DNA of 64,000 nucleotides from Brevibacterium aurantiacum (GCF_900169065.1 NZ_FXZB01000009.1:86675-150674); one strand, 5' to 3'. Counted from the first letter of the stretch, positions 44,184 to 53,606 are shown. A program made the numbers and translations. The notes: generated from the sequence alone by a model not told the origin.

Positions 44184-46700
44184 CTAGCTGACAGAGGTGC
44201 CGAAGCGCGCCGACAGCACTTCGGCCGTGGCACCGACGCCTGCCGTGGCGACCTCGTCCGGCTGGCCGGAGGCGACGATGTGACCGCCCTGGGGACCAGG
44301 TCCAGGGCCCATGTCGATGAGCCAATCCGAGCCGGCGGCCAGCTCCATATTGTGATCGGCGATGAGGATCGTATCGCCCTCGTCCACGATCTGGCGGAAG
44401 AGCCTCCCCAGGACCCGAGCATCACTGGGGTGCAGGCCGTTGGCCGGCTCATCAAGGATGAATAGTGAGCGCTCACGTCGCTTCCTGGCCCGCATCACCG
44501 CGGCCAGCCTCAGCCGCTGCGCCTCACCGCCGGACAGCGTCGCCGAGGACTGGCCGAGCAGCAGCCCGCCGAGGCCGACCCTCTGCAGGACCTCGAAATG
44601 GGCGACGAGTCCCAGCCGTTCGGCGAACACCGTCGCCGCTGCGTCGATCGACAGATCGAGGACATCTGCGATGGTCAGTTCCTCGACGGTGACCTCGAGG
44701 GTCTCCTCGGTGAACCGGCGGCCTTCGCATTCGGGACAGGTGCCGCTGGAGGCCGGCAGGTGGACGAGATCGATGGTGATGAAGCCCAGACCCTCACAGC
44801 GGGGGCAGCGTCCCCGTGCGGTGTTGAAGGAGAACTGTGAGGCGGTGAAGCCACGACTGTGCGCCAGATCGGTCTTCGCGAACAGGCCGCGGATCTTGTC
44901 GAAGATGCCCAGGTAGGTGCCGATGACCGATCGCGGGGACCGGCCGATGGTGGTCTGATCGAAGCTGACCACCCGGTCGAAGACCTCGAGCCCGGCAGCA
45001 TCTGCCTCGGCAAGATCTCCTCCCTCACCACCGCCACCACCAGTGCTGCTGTTGCGCCGGGGTATCGTCGGCGGCTCCTCCTCACCCTCGAACGGGGAGG
45101 CACCAGCGGCTCTGGCCAGTGTCGCCACCGATCGCAGCACCGAGCTCTTACCCGCCCCGGAAACTCCTGTCAGGGTCGTGAGACCGCCGATGGGAAAGGA
45201 CAATGCCAGAGCGCGGAGGTTGTTCGCCGACAGTCCGGTGCACCGAGCCCAATCTTCGAATTCCTGGGGTGCTCGCCAAGGTTCGCTGGGAGCCTCATTG
45301 CGCAGGCGGACAGCGGTTGAGCTCTTCCCGTCGAGTGCCTCGGCGACGGGGCCGGAGAACATCAGCTGCCCTCCCCGGGCACCGCCACCGGGACCGAGTT
45401 CGATGACCCAGTCGCACCGGCGCACCAGCTCCATATCGTGTTCGACGAGGATGACCGTATTGCCGGCATCGCGCAGAGCCTCAATATGGGTGAAGAGGTG
45501 ATCGGTGTCCTTGGGGTGCAGTCCGGTGGAGAGTTCGTCGAAGACGTAGACCATGCCGTGCAGACCGCTGTGCAGATGTGCCGCCAAGCGCAGTCGCTGC
45601 AGCTCACCGGGGGAGAGGGTGGCCGCCGAGCGGTGAGGTGGAAGATAGCCGACGCCGAGGCTGTCGATGACCGACGTACGTTTGTCGAGTTCGTCGAGGA
45701 GGACCTGGGCCGCCTCATCGGTGGCGTTGGAGAACCGTTTCGCGCCATTGTGGCCACGGTCGAGGTCGGAGGCGATGGCCGCGTGGAGGGAGACGGCCAC
45801 ATCGGTGAGACTGCGCGTGGCCACCTCGGCGATATTGGCACCGCCGATCGTCACCGACAGAGCTGCGGGATTGATGCGGCTGCCGTTGCAGTCGGGGCAG
45901 AGTTCGTTGCTGAGGTATTCCTCCGTGCGTGCCCTGACCGTCTCACTGCCGGTCGTGATCATCGTGTCGAGCAGATATCTGCGGGCACTGCGGAACTTGC
46001 CCGTGTAACCGCGGGAGATGTATTCGCGCAGATCCTCCGGCCTGACAGTGACAGACGGGGTGTCTTCGGTGGTCAGAAGCCAGTCGCGGGTCGTGGCGGG
46101 AAGACTGTTCCAGGGGACGTCGATGTCGATGCCCATAGTTTCGACAAGGTGTTTGAAGTTCCGGCCCAACCATCCTCCCGGCCAGGCGGCGATGGTGCCC
46201 TCGCGGATGGTCAGGGTCTCGTCGGGCACTGCGGCGTCGAGGTCGATGTCATGGATGCTGCCCTTCGCCGCGCACGTCGGGCAGGCGCCTTCGACCGTGT
46301 TCGGGGAGAATGCCGAGGCAAGCAGACGGCCCTGGTTCGCGGGGTAGTCGCCGAAGCGGGAGAACAGCACCCGCAGCAGATCAGAGACCTGTGACAGGGT
46401 GCCCACGCTCGAATTCTCCGGGGGAGTCGACACGAGCTGTTTGACTGCAATTGCGGCAGGAAGGCCCGTGATCCGGTCGACCTGGGGCGCGGAGACCGCG
46501 CCGAGGAGGTGACGGGTGAACGGGGAGACCGATTCGAGGTAGCGGCGCTGGGCTTCGGCGTAGATGGTGTCGAAGGCCAACGACGACTTGCCCGAGCCCG
46601 ATACACCACAGATGCCGATGAGCTGCCTGTGCGGCAGAGAGACGGAGAAACCGGACAGGTTGTGCTCGCGAGCGCCGACGACGCCGATCTCTTCGGTCAT
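44184..46700 (-). CDS. UvrA paralogue (UvrA-like tandem ABC ATPase)
   Basis: An 838-residue protein with two ABC ATPase halves as in UvrA. Walker A sites are GVSGSGKSS (residues 32-40) and GVSGAGKSSVLRS in the second half. Zinc-finger Cys pairs are visible (CPTC, CPDC, CPRC, CPEC). The ABC signatures are TLSPGELQRLRLA in the first half, where Pro replaces the first Gly of LSGGE, and LSGGEAQRLRLA in the second. It is about 100 residues shorter than housekeeping UvrA, suggesting a reduced UvrB-binding region. Such paralogues are linked to drug tolerance or lesion repair without UvrB. I start at ATG 46700 (MTEEIGVVGAREHNL). Confidence 0.9.
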   Translation of the reverse strand: MTEEIGVVGAREHNLSGFSVSLPHRQLIGICGVSGSGKSSLAFDTIYAEAQRRYLESVSPFTRHLLGAVSAPQVDRITGLPAAIAVKQLVSTPPENSSVGTLSQVSDLLRVLFSRFGDYPANQGRLLASAFSPNTVEGACPTCAAKGSIHDIDLDAAVPDETLTIREGTIAAWPGGWLGRNFKHLVETMGIDIDVPWNSLPATTRDWLLTTEDTPSVTVRPEDLREYISRGYTGKFRSARRYLLDTMITTGSETVRARTEEYLSNELCPDCNGSRINPAALSVTIGGANIAEVATRSLTDVAVSLHAAIASDLDRGHNGAKRFSNATDEAAQVLLDELDKRTSVIDSLGVGYLPPHRSAATLSPGELQRLRLAAHLHSGLHGMVYVFDELSTGLHPKDTDHLFTHIEALRDAGNTVILVEHDMELVRRCDWVIELGPGGGARGGQLMFSGPVAEALDGKSSTAVRLRNEAPSEPWRAPQEFEDWARCTGLSANNLRALALSFPIGGLTTLTGVSGAGKSSVLRSVATLARAAGASPFEGEEEPPTIPRRNSSTGGGGGEGGDLAEADAAGLEVFDRVVSFDQTTIGRSPRSVIGTYLGIFDKIRGLFAKTDLAHSRGFTASQFSFNTARGRCPRCEGLGFITIDLVHLPASSGTCPECEGRRFTEETLEVTVEELTIADVLDLSIDAAATVFAERLGLVAHFEVLQRVGLGGLLLGQSSATLSGGEAQRLRLAAVMRARKRRERSLFILDEPANGLHPSDARVLGRLFRQIVDEGDTILIADHNMELAAGSDWLIDMGPGPGPQGGHIVASGQPDEVATAGVGATAEVLSARFGTSVS

Positions 46701-46763
46701 GAAATGGCCACTTCCTCTCGTCCGGGTGCAGCGGTGAAGCTGCACCCGGATAAGGCTACGCGG

Positions 46764-47729
46764 TCAGCGGTTCGCTCGGTGGGCGCGCCACGTGCTGATC
46801 TGATCCCAGATGACGATGGCCCAGATTGCGATGACGGTGATGATCTGCTGCACCTCGGCGCCCGAAGCGGATGTGAGGTCCGGGTGCAGCACCTGCTGCG
46901 TCAGCAGAGCGATGGTGAGGAAGACGGCCATCGCCACGTCGAGGACCACACCGGTGATGATCAGCGCGGCACTGGTCGAAGAACGGACCAGCTTGATGAC
47001 TTCGATAACGGCCATGAGGGTCAGGAAGGCCCAATAGCCGAGCAGCCATCCTGACTCCAGGTCGGGATTGATGAATGTCTCGCCGTTGTTGAGATGCCCG
47101 ACGTAGACCAGCGAGGTCGGGATGAGCGGGATCAGCGCCAGAAGGACGAGGAAGATCAGGTTCAGGACCGCCTCGGCGCGGATCTGGTTCGCCTTCGCAT
47201 CCGTCGCGCGCAGCTGATCGACTGACCAGTCCTTCTTCGTGCCGGCGATCTTATCTGCCGCACCTCCGCTCATCTCTTTGTCGCCGAGGGCGAAGATGAT
47301 CGTGATTGCGGCGAAGGCCGTGAGCAGCGCGACGATCGTATTGCCGACGAGCTGACCGATGAGCGCCCCGATCTGGACCTCATCGTTGGTGGCGATGAAC
47401 GCGATTGAGTTCGTCACGGCCGCGGCCACGGCGACGAGCGGAAGCACCCAGCGTATCGCCCAGATGAAGACCGGGTAGGACTTCGGCCCGATGAGATGCT
47501 GTGGCGAGTTCGTGTACTCCCGGGAGAGCTGGGCCGGATCGCCGAGCTCTTCGAGCACCTCGCGTTCGGCAGCCGCGGTCTGCTCGTCTGCAGGATGTTC
47601 CAGGTCGCCGAGTCGGTCTTCGACCATATCGTCGATTGTGGCCTTGATCTCTGCCGCGATGTCACCTCGGGAGTCCTCCGGGAGGTGGCTGACCACATTG
47701 TCGACGTAGATGGTGGTGAGCGCACTCAT
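46764..47729 (-). CDS. HAAS-domain membrane protein, partner of PadR
   Basis: A 321-residue protein. The first 95 residues are a helical HAAS-type domain (YVDNVVSHLPEDSRGDIAAE, VLEELGDPAQLSREY) that is typically encoded next to PadR regulators. About six membrane segments follow (VFIWAIRWVLPLVAVAAAV, LVGNTIVALLTAFAAITIIF, LLGYWAFLTLMAVIEVI and others). The ATG at 47729 overlaps the padR stop as ATGA. Its role is probably sensing or controlling an envelope process with PadR. The function is unknown. Confidence 0.85.
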   Translation of the reverse strand: MSALTTIYVDNVVSHLPEDSRGDIAAEIKATIDDMVEDRLGDLEHPADEQTAAAEREVLEELGDPAQLSREYTNSPQHLIGPKSYPVFIWAIRWVLPLVAVAAAVTNSIAFIATNDEVQIGALIGQLVGNTIVALLTAFAAITIIFALGDKEMSGGAADKIAGTKKDWSVDQLRATDAKANQIRAEAVLNLIFLVLLALIPLIPTSLVYVGHLNNGETFINPDLESGWLLGYWAFLTLMAVIEVIKLVRSSTSAALIITGVVLDVAMAVFLTIALLTQQVLHPDLTSASGAEVQQIITVIAIWAIVIWDQISTWRAHRANR

Positions 47730-48073
47730 GGTGTTCCTTCTTTCCAGAGTTTCGTGATGCTGGTGTTGAGTTCCAGCCATTGGGAGTGGAGTGCTGCGGC
47801 GACTTCGGCACCACTGGTGGTGACGCTGTAGTACTTGCGTGGACGCGCCTGTTCGGTGTTCCACTCGGCACTGAGCAGCCCTTGTTTCTCAAGTCTTCGC
47901 AGCAGGGGGTAGAGGGTGTTGGCCTCTGTGGCGATGCCGGCTTCGGTGAGAGTCGTCAGCAGGGAGTACCCATACTGAGGCTGACGGCAGGCAACGAGGC
48001 TGGCGAAGACGACGGTGCCTCGTCTCAGCTCTTGTTCGTGTGTTGCCAGTGCCTGCTCTTCATCCTCGTTCAT
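47726..48073 (-). CDS. PadR-family transcriptional regulator
   Basis: A 115-residue winged-helix regulator: YGYSLLTTLTEAGIATEANTLYPLLRRLEKQGLLSAEW is the PadR DNA-binding signature, followed by RKYYSVTTSGAEV and a C-terminal dimerisation helix. A perfect 25-base palindrome lies just upstream, so it probably represses its own operon. It is translationally coupled to the HAAS membrane protein. Confidence 0.93.
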   Translation of the reverse strand: MNEDEEQALATHEQELRRGTVVFASLVACRQPQYGYSLLTTLTEAGIATEANTLYPLLRRLEKQGLLSAEWNTEQARPRKYYSVTTSGAEVAAALHSQWLELNTSITKLWKEGTP

Positions 48074-48081
48074 GCTTCACA

Positions 48082-48106
48082 CAATAGTGTGTGACACACA
48101 CTATTG
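48082..48106. promoter_or_regulatory. PadR operator candidate
   Basis: CAATAGTGTGTG-A-CACACACTATTG is a perfect 12-1-12 palindrome beginning nine bases upstream of the padR start. It sits where the promoter and transcription start should be, giving a simple repression site. Confidence 0.75.
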
Positions 48107-48285
48107 CTAGGGGCGGGGTATAGTGTGAGGCCGGAATTAGGTGAAGAGGTGGGGTGAAGCGCGAGAATCTGCAGGAGTGCCGTGATGAAACCAACTGGAA
48201 ATGTTCGCTTCGTACCCGAAATGCCGGCGAAATATCCCTCGGCTAGCCTGTGCTCAAGAGCGAGAGAACAGCGATAGGGATGGCG

Positions 48286-48729
48286 ATGAACGACTCGGCA
48301 ATGACCTCGGCGAATACGACTCATCGAGTCGATGGAATGAACTTCTACACACGCAAGTGGGTTCGCCCAGAGGACCTCAACGCGAACGGCTCGCTCTTCG
48401 GTGGAAGCCTGCTGAAGTGGATCGACGAGGAAGCTGCGATCTACGCGATCATTCAGCTCGGCAGCCACAGCGTGGTCACGAAACTCATCTCCGAGATCAA
48501 CTTCGTAGCGTCGGCTCGCCAGGGGGATCTCATCGAGATGGGGCTCGTCGCAACTCGTTTCGGCAACACGTCACTGACGATGCGAGCTCAGGTGCGAAAT
48601 ATGATCACGCGCAAGTCCATTCTGAGCATCGACAGAATCGTCTTCGTCAGCGTAGGGGAGGCGGGGCAGCCAGACCCTCACGGCTATTCATCGATCACCT
48701 ATGAGCGCGATCGCATGCCCGTGGTGTGA
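48286..48729 (+). CDS. acyl-CoA thioesterase, hotdog fold
   Basis: A protein of about 147 residues with the hotdog thioesterase signature VRPEDLNANGSLFGGSLLKWIDEEAAIYA, the active-site region of YciA/BFIT-type acyl-CoA hydrolases, followed by KLISEINFVASARQGDLIEMG. It cleaves acyl-CoA to free acid and CoA. The start is uncertain: ATG 48286 has AGGG about seven bases upstream; ATG 48280 and GTG 48250 are alternatives. Confidence 0.88.
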   Translation: MNDSAMTSANTTHRVDGMNFYTRKWVRPEDLNANGSLFGGSLLKWIDEEAAIYAIIQLGSHSVVTKLISEINFVASARQGDLIEMGLVATRFGNTSLTMRAQVRNMITRKSILSIDRIVFVSVGEAGQPDPHGYSSITYERDRMPVV

Positions 48730-48769
48730 AGCGGCGGGTACTGGCCAGCTGGTCGGGCCTCACAGGGCC

Positions 48770-49114
48770 TCACCTAGGTGCTCGGTTGTAGTCGAGCGCA
48801 AATGAGAGCCACAGTGCCAGGGAGGCCTCGTCGACGAGGTGGTCGGCGGCGACGGTGATCCAGCCTGGTCCCATGGTTCGTCCCGTTCCCATCTCGGCCT
48901 GTTGGGCCCCGGGTTGCTCCAGCAGCAGCCGGTCGTGGTCTTCAGCGGCGATCCTGACCAGCAGGGAGCCGTCCTTGCTGGCGCTGACGATCATCTTCTC
49001 GTTGACCATGAACGAGCGACCGCCGAACATCGAGACCTCGCGTTGAACGGGTTCATCGGCGATTGAGGTGCGGATGCGTTCTGCGAGTGACCTTTGCTCG
49101 GATGTCACCGTCAT
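48770..49114 (-). CDS. TfoX N-terminal domain protein
   Basis: A 114-residue protein with the TfoX_N pattern MFGGRSFMVNEKMIVSAS and WLSFALDYNRAP. In Gammaproteobacteria TfoX regulates competence, but small stand-alone actinobacterial members have no known function. Its ATG overlaps the stop of the upstream NTF2-like gene as ATGA. Confidence 0.85.
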   Translation of the reverse strand: MTVTSEQRSLAERIRTSIADEPVQREVSMFGGRSFMVNEKMIVSASKDGSLLVRIAAEDHDRLLLEQPGAQQAEMGTGRTMGPGWITVAADHLVDEASLALWLSFALDYNRAPR

Positions 49115-49482
49115 TGCGCACCTCGGTCCGGATCCGGCGGGCCATAGGAGAGTCGGTCGAAGATGAGCACACTCTCGCTGATCAGGCCATCACGAACTGT
49201 GAAGAACTCAGCTGCCGGTGCAGTCGTCGTCGCTGCCGTTTCGGGGTAACAGAACAGTGCGACCCTGTCGGAGTCGGCGAACTCGGCAATGTCGGTGATG
49301 CCGGTGAGCGTCGGCGCGAATCCGGCGATGAACGACTGATAGGCCTCCTTGCCGTCGAGGTCGACTCCTGGGGCTCGGCATGCGATGTCCTCGTCGATGA
49401 GATCCATCGCCCCATCGATATCACCGCTGGTCCACGCGTGGTGATATCGGCTGACGACGTTTTGGGCCGATTCGTAGGTCAT
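49111..49482 (-). CDS. SnoaL/NTF2-like family protein
   Basis: A 123-residue protein with the cone-shaped NTF2 fold pattern: VVSRYHHAWTSGDIDGAMDLIDEDIACRAPG, YQSFIAGFAPTLTG and AAEFFTVRDGLISESVLIFDRL. Members are small-molecule isomerases, hydrolases or ligand binders; this substrate is unknown. ATG 49482 has GAGGAG six bases upstream. It is coupled to the TfoX-domain gene. Confidence 0.85.
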   Translation of the reverse strand: MTYESAQNVVSRYHHAWTSGDIDGAMDLIDEDIACRAPGVDLDGKEAYQSFIAGFAPTLTGITDIAEFADSDRVALFCYPETAATTTAPAAEFFTVRDGLISESVLIFDRLSYGPPDPDRGAQ

Positions 49483-49572
49483 GAGAAGCTCCTCTGCGAT
49501 CGATGGTTCCGTGTGAGTGTGCAAACGGATGTGTGTGAACTCTGGCACAACGCAGCTTGTTGTATTGTCCCG

Positions 49573-50013
49573 TCAGGTCATTGTCGCGTCTGGCTGCCAG
49601 TCATCGATTCCTGCATCTCCGCCCGAACCGGCGATGATCAGGCGGGGGAAGAAGTGCGCCCAACCGTCGGCGTGACCGCGGACCTCAGCGTCGGGCAGGT
49701 GCGAATGGAGCAGATCGACCTGCGTTCCCGATCCAATGGCGGTGAGGGTGAATTCGACCCGGGACGCACCAGGGGGAAGGTCCACGCTGCCGGCGAATCC
49801 CCATGACACGACCACACGATAGGGGCGACTGACCTCGAGGAATTTCCCTCGGACGGGGTGCCCCGCGATGTCGACGGCGAATCGGCCCCCAGCCGTCGCC
49901 TCCAGATCGGCGTACTGGCCCATCCAGGCCGTCATGCCTGAGTTCGTCGTCAGGTACTCGAAAACCGTCTCCGGCGAGGCGGCGATCTCGATGGAATCTC
50001 GGAATTCAGCCAT
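49573..50013 (-). CDS. SRPBCC/AHSA1-domain protein
   Basis: A 146-residue helix-grip protein: RDSIEIAASPETVFEYLTTNSGMTAWMG is the N-terminal signature of AHSA1-type SRPBCC proteins, with the usual C-terminal long helix (GHADGWAHFFPRLIIA). These bind hydrophobic ligands and are often encoded with ArsR regulators, as here. The ATG at 50013 lies inside the end of the arsR-type gene (8-base overlap). Confidence 0.88.
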   Translation of the reverse strand: MAEFRDSIEIAASPETVFEYLTTNSGMTAWMGQYADLEATAGGRFAVDIAGHPVRGKFLEVSRPYRVVVSWGFAGSVDLPPGASRVEFTLTAIGSGTQVDLLHSHLPDAEVRGHADGWAHFFPRLIIAGSGGDAGIDDWQPDATMT

Positions 50014-50359
50014 GGGTCTCGCTGCCTGCATTCTCGGGTTCGTCTCGTGCCTCGATAGCAGCCTTGAGCTTCGAGAGTTTGGTCGGCCAGAAGTCGTCGA
50101 GGTAGGAGCGAACTGCCGCAAGGCCATCGGTCTCGACTGCGAACAGGTGGCGTGTGCCTTCGCGGACGCCGACGGTAAGGCCGGCTCTTCGAAGCACGCC
50201 CAGATGGTGCGATGTCGTCTGCTGGGACAGTCCGACTACCTCGGCGATGGACCCGACCGGGAGCGGATGGCCGCCGATCGCATGGAGAATCGACCGGCGA
50301 TTGCTGTCGGCGAGCGCTCGCAGTGACAGGTCGAGGTCGATGTCGGGTTCAGCAGTCAT
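50006..50359 (-). CDS. ArsR-family transcriptional regulator
   Basis: A 117-residue winged-helix protein: LRALADSNRRSILHAIGGHPLPVGSIAEVVGLSQQTTSHHLGVLRRAGL is the ArsR DNA-binding region. No Cys metal site is visible in the recognition helix, so it is not a classical metal sensor. I start at ATG 50359 with AAGGA eight bases upstream. It pairs with the SRPBCC gene, a common two-gene unit. Confidence 0.9.
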   Translation of the reverse strand: MTAEPDIDLDLSLRALADSNRRSILHAIGGHPLPVGSIAEVVGLSQQTTSHHLGVLRRAGLTVGVREGTRHLFAVETDGLAAVRSYLDDFWPTKLSKLKAAIEARDEPENAGSETHG

Positions 50360-50396
50360 CGTCGGCATCCTTTCGCTCGGATGCAGACAGACTACC

Positions 50397-50412
50397 ACAA
50401 ATGAATGTTTGT
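50397..50412. promoter_or_regulatory. possible ArsR-type operator
   Basis: ACAAA-TGAATG-TTTGT is an AT-rich inverted repeat 38 bases upstream of the arsR-type start, in a locally AT-rich promoter. Confidence 0.4.
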
Positions 50413-50508
50413 ACTCATAGGTGTTGGTGGAACAGGGGACTGTCTAGGCTACGAGAAGCGTTGTCTCACATGACTGCTCGTCAACTCGTTGCACTACGGG
50501 CCCGCCCC

Positions 50509-51888
50509 TTACTCCGCGAGATCCAGCGTCGGAGTCGGTCGGCGAAATCCGCGGGTGACGAACGCAAGGTACCCGATGCCGAGGGCCAGCCAGATCGCAC
50601 CGATGAGCAGCGTGCGCGGTGACAGGCTCGTCCACAGCCACAGGGTGAGGCAGAAGCCGATTCCGGGCAGGACGATGAAGTTGATGATCGCGCGCGATCC
50701 GCGACGATTCCCATCGATGATGAAGTGCTTGATGACCGAGAGGTTGACCGCGGAGAACGCGATGAGTGCACCGAAGCTGACCATCTCGGAGATGAAGCTG
50801 AGGTCGACGGCCAAGGCGAAGAGCGATACCACTCCGACGCAGAGTGTCGCGAGGATCGGAGTGTGGAAGCGTGGCGACAGACGCCCGAAGAAGCGCTTCG
50901 GCAGGACACCGTCACGACCCATCGCGAAGAGGATGCGTGAGACCGAGGCCTGAGATGTCAGTGCGGAGCCGCAGGCCCCGGCGACATAGGCGGCGGTGAA
51001 GAAGATCGTGAGGAACTCTCCACCCGCAGCTCCCATGACGTCGAGGGCTCCCGAATCGACGTCGGCGAAGTCATTCGACGGGTAGACGAGCTGAGAAAGG
51101 AACGAGAGCACGATGTAGATGAGCCCGCCCGTGACGGTGGCGATGACGATGGCACGCGGGACGGTGCGCTGCGCATCTTTGGCCTCCTCGGACAGAGTCG
51201 AGACCGCATCGAAGCCGAGGAACGACAGACACAGGATCGCGGCACCGGCCATGACATTGCCGAAACCGGGTGCGCTGCCGTCACCGGTGAACGGTGCCAT
51301 GAGATCGACCGTGCCCGAGCCTGACATCGACGCAATGCCGAGCGCTGCGAAGGTCAGGATGAAGATCGCCTGGGCCGCGATGATGACGATGTTCGCTCGT
51401 GCCACGGACACAATGCCGATGACATTGAGCGCCGTGACGAGAACGATCGCCGTGAGCACGAACACCCAGGCAGGGATCATCGGGAACGCTGCGGACAGAT
51501 AGATGCCGACGACGAGGTAGTTGATCATCGGCAGGAACAGGTAGTCGAGCAGCAGCGCCCACCCGGCCACGAAGCCGATGCCTGCCCCGAAGCTCTTCTG
51601 CGTGTATGTGTAGGCGGACCCGGCGAAGGGCAGCTCGTGCGCCATCTTCGCATAGGACCTGGCAGTGAAGACCATCGCGAGGAGAGTGATCACGTACGCC
51701 AGCGGCACCCGACCTCCGGTGACCTGAGTGACGATGCCGTAAGTCGTGAAAATAGTCAGCGGCACCATATAGACGAGGCCGAAGAACACGAGAGACGGGA
51801 CCCCGAGAGCACGCTTGAGCTGCCCTTCGCCGCCATCGTGATGTCCTCTGCCACCTTGGGGCGCGCTGGTGTCGTGTGAGTCGGACAT
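50509..51888 (-). CDS. APC-superfamily amino acid permease
   Basis: A 459-residue transporter with about 12 membrane segments. Segment 1 carries LVFFGLVYMVPLTIFTTYG, where APC members bind substrate through the broken helix, followed by MAHELPFAGSAYTYTQKSFG, a hallmark of the family. The short hydrophilic N-terminus contains a Gly/His-rich stretch (GGRGHHDGG). ATG 51888 has AAAGG a few bases upstream. It follows the amidohydrolase gene by 14 bases, so it may import or export that enzyme's substrate or product. Confidence 0.9.
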   Translation of the reverse strand: MSDSHDTSAPQGGRGHHDGGEGQLKRALGVPSLVFFGLVYMVPLTIFTTYGIVTQVTGGRVPLAYVITLLAMVFTARSYAKMAHELPFAGSAYTYTQKSFGAGIGFVAGWALLLDYLFLPMINYLVVGIYLSAAFPMIPAWVFVLTAIVLVTALNVIGIVSVARANIVIIAAQAIFILTFAALGIASMSGSGTVDLMAPFTGDGSAPGFGNVMAGAAILCLSFLGFDAVSTLSEEAKDAQRTVPRAIVIATVTGGLIYIVLSFLSQLVYPSNDFADVDSGALDVMGAAGGEFLTIFFTAAYVAGACGSALTSQASVSRILFAMGRDGVLPKRFFGRLSPRFHTPILATLCVGVVSLFALAVDLSFISEMVSFGALIAFSAVNLSVIKHFIIDGNRRGSRAIINFIVLPGIGFCLTLWLWTSLSPRTLLIGAIWLALGIGYLAFVTRGFRRPTPTLDLAE

Positions 51889-51902
51889 GGTGGTCCTTTC
51901 GC

Positions 51903-53555
51903 TCAGGTCGATGAATGCACGGCAACGCCGCCGAGGTAGGTGGTGCGAACGGCCATCTTCGCGAGTTCCTGCGGTGTCACGTCCCGAGGGTCGTGATCGA
52001 ATCGGATGAGGTCTGCGCTCGCCCCGGGGCGGATCTCGCCCCAGACTGCGGGGGAGTGATCGGCGAAGGCCTGGTGGGCCACTGCGGTCGAATAGCAGTC
52101 GAGGGCACGGTCGATGTCGACGATCTCCTCCGGAGTCCACCCGCCTGCGGGTTCGCCCGCATCGGTCTGTCGGCTCGTGCCGATCGCCAGGCCCTCGACG
52201 GGTGTGCCCGAGGTGCACGGCCAGTCCGAACCGAACGACAGGCGTCCACCGCGTTCGAGGATGGTCCGCATCCGGTACTGATGACCGGCCCTCTCCTCGC
52301 CGAGGCGGGGGAGGGTGAGCACGGTCATGAGGTCATCGAGCTGCGCCCACAACGGCTGCATGTTCGCGATCACCCCGAGCTCGGCGAATCGTGAGAGGTC
52401 GTCGGCATCGACGAGCTGCGCATGGGCGATGACCGGCCGGCGATCCCGTGGACCGTTGCACGTCATCGCCGACTCGATGGCATCAAGGGCCTGGCGGACG
52501 GCGGCATCGCCGATGGCGTGGATGTGGACCTGGAATCCGGCCGCGTCAACGGCACGAACCGCTTCGGCCAAGGTCTCGCCTTCCCACACCCGCAGGCCGT
52601 GATTGTGCAGCGACGAGCAGTACGGTTCGAGCAGCGACCCGGTTTCGTTCTCGACGACGCCGTCGGCGAAGAACTTCACGGTCCGGGCACTCAGCAGCGG
52701 ATCGCCGCGCACCTCGACGCGCCTCCTGGCCTCGACCATGGCAGGCAGCTGCTCAGCGAAGTGACGCGGATCCGCATAGAGGGCGAGATTGAACCGGACC
52801 TTGAGTCTGCCCTGATCCGAGGCAGCCAGATAGGTCTCGACATCGGCCGGTTCGACCCATGCGTCCTGGACCCAGGTGACCCCGCGCTCGAGGTAGTAGT
52901 CGGCTGCCCGTTCGAGCGCGCGCAGCCGCATGGCCTCGTCCAGCGGCGGACGCACGGCGTCGACGAGATCGACCGCGCCCCATTCCCGCAGTGTCCCCAG
53001 TGGCGAACCATCGCCTCGGCGAGGGATCTCACCGAGCTCTGGTTCGGGTGTGCCGGCGGTGATGCCGGCGATTTCGAGGGCCCGGGAATTGCACCACACT
53101 GTGTGATAGTCCCAGGCGCGCAGCACCACGGGTCGGTCCGCTGCAGCGTCGTCGAGCCAACGGGAGTCAAAGAGCCCGCCCTCGACGAGGCTGCCGTCAT
53201 AGGAGGCGCCGGTGATCCACTCGACCTCAGGGTTGGCTTCAGCAAAACGTCGCACCTCGGTCACGATCTCAGTGACGCTGGCACAAGCGCGCACCTGCGG
53301 TCCCTCCGCTTCGAGCCCGCCGAAGATCGGATGGGCATGACCATCACCGAAGGACGGCATGAGGAAGCCGCCATCGAGGTCGACTGACTCGGACGAGTCT
53401 GCGGGTGAGTGCTCAAATGAGGACGAGTTCAGGTGCCGGTCGACCTCGGCGGAACCGATCGCGACGATGGTGCCGTCTCTCACGAGCAGCGAGTCGGCGG
53501 TGCCGCTCGAGGCTCCGCGCCAGATGGTGCCGTTGTGGAAATGCGTCAAGGCCAA
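51903..53555 (-). CDS. YtcJ-like amidohydrolase (amidohydrolase family 3)
   Basis: A metal-dependent hydrolase of about 550 residues. Motifs are FGDGHAHPIFGG (HxH), HIHAIGDAAVRQALDAI, VIAHAQLVDADDLSRF, and FGSDWPCTSGTPVEGLAIGTSRQ with the final Asp. I use TTG 53555, which has GGGGGA nine bases upstream; this places the TetR-type palindrome in the 5' region, whereas a GTG at 53639 would put it inside the gene. TTG 53549 is another option. It forms an operon with an APC permease and is divergent from a TetR regulator. The substrate is unknown. Confidence 0.85.
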   Translation of the reverse strand: MALTHFHNGTIWRGASSGTADSLLVRDGTIVAIGSAEVDRHLNSSSFEHSPADSSESVDLDGGFLMPSFGDGHAHPIFGGLEAEGPQVRACASVTEIVTEVRRFAEANPEVEWITGASYDGSLVEGGLFDSRWLDDAAADRPVVLRAWDYHTVWCNSRALEIAGITAGTPEPELGEIPRRGDGSPLGTLREWGAVDLVDAVRPPLDEAMRLRALERAADYYLERGVTWVQDAWVEPADVETYLAASDQGRLKVRFNLALYADPRHFAEQLPAMVEARRRVEVRGDPLLSARTVKFFADGVVENETGSLLEPYCSSLHNHGLRVWEGETLAEAVRAVDAAGFQVHIHAIGDAAVRQALDAIESAMTCNGPRDRRPVIAHAQLVDADDLSRFAELGVIANMQPLWAQLDDLMTVLTLPRLGEERAGHQYRMRTILERGGRLSFGSDWPCTSGTPVEGLAIGTSRQTDAGEPAGGWTPEEIVDIDRALDCYSTAVAHQAFADHSPAVWGEIRPGASADLIRFDHDPRDVTPQELAKMAVRTTYLGGVAVHSST

Positions 53556-53606
53556 TTCGCTTCGTCCCCCGCTTCGCTGCGTGTGATCTCTGACCCGCCA
53601 CAGCGC

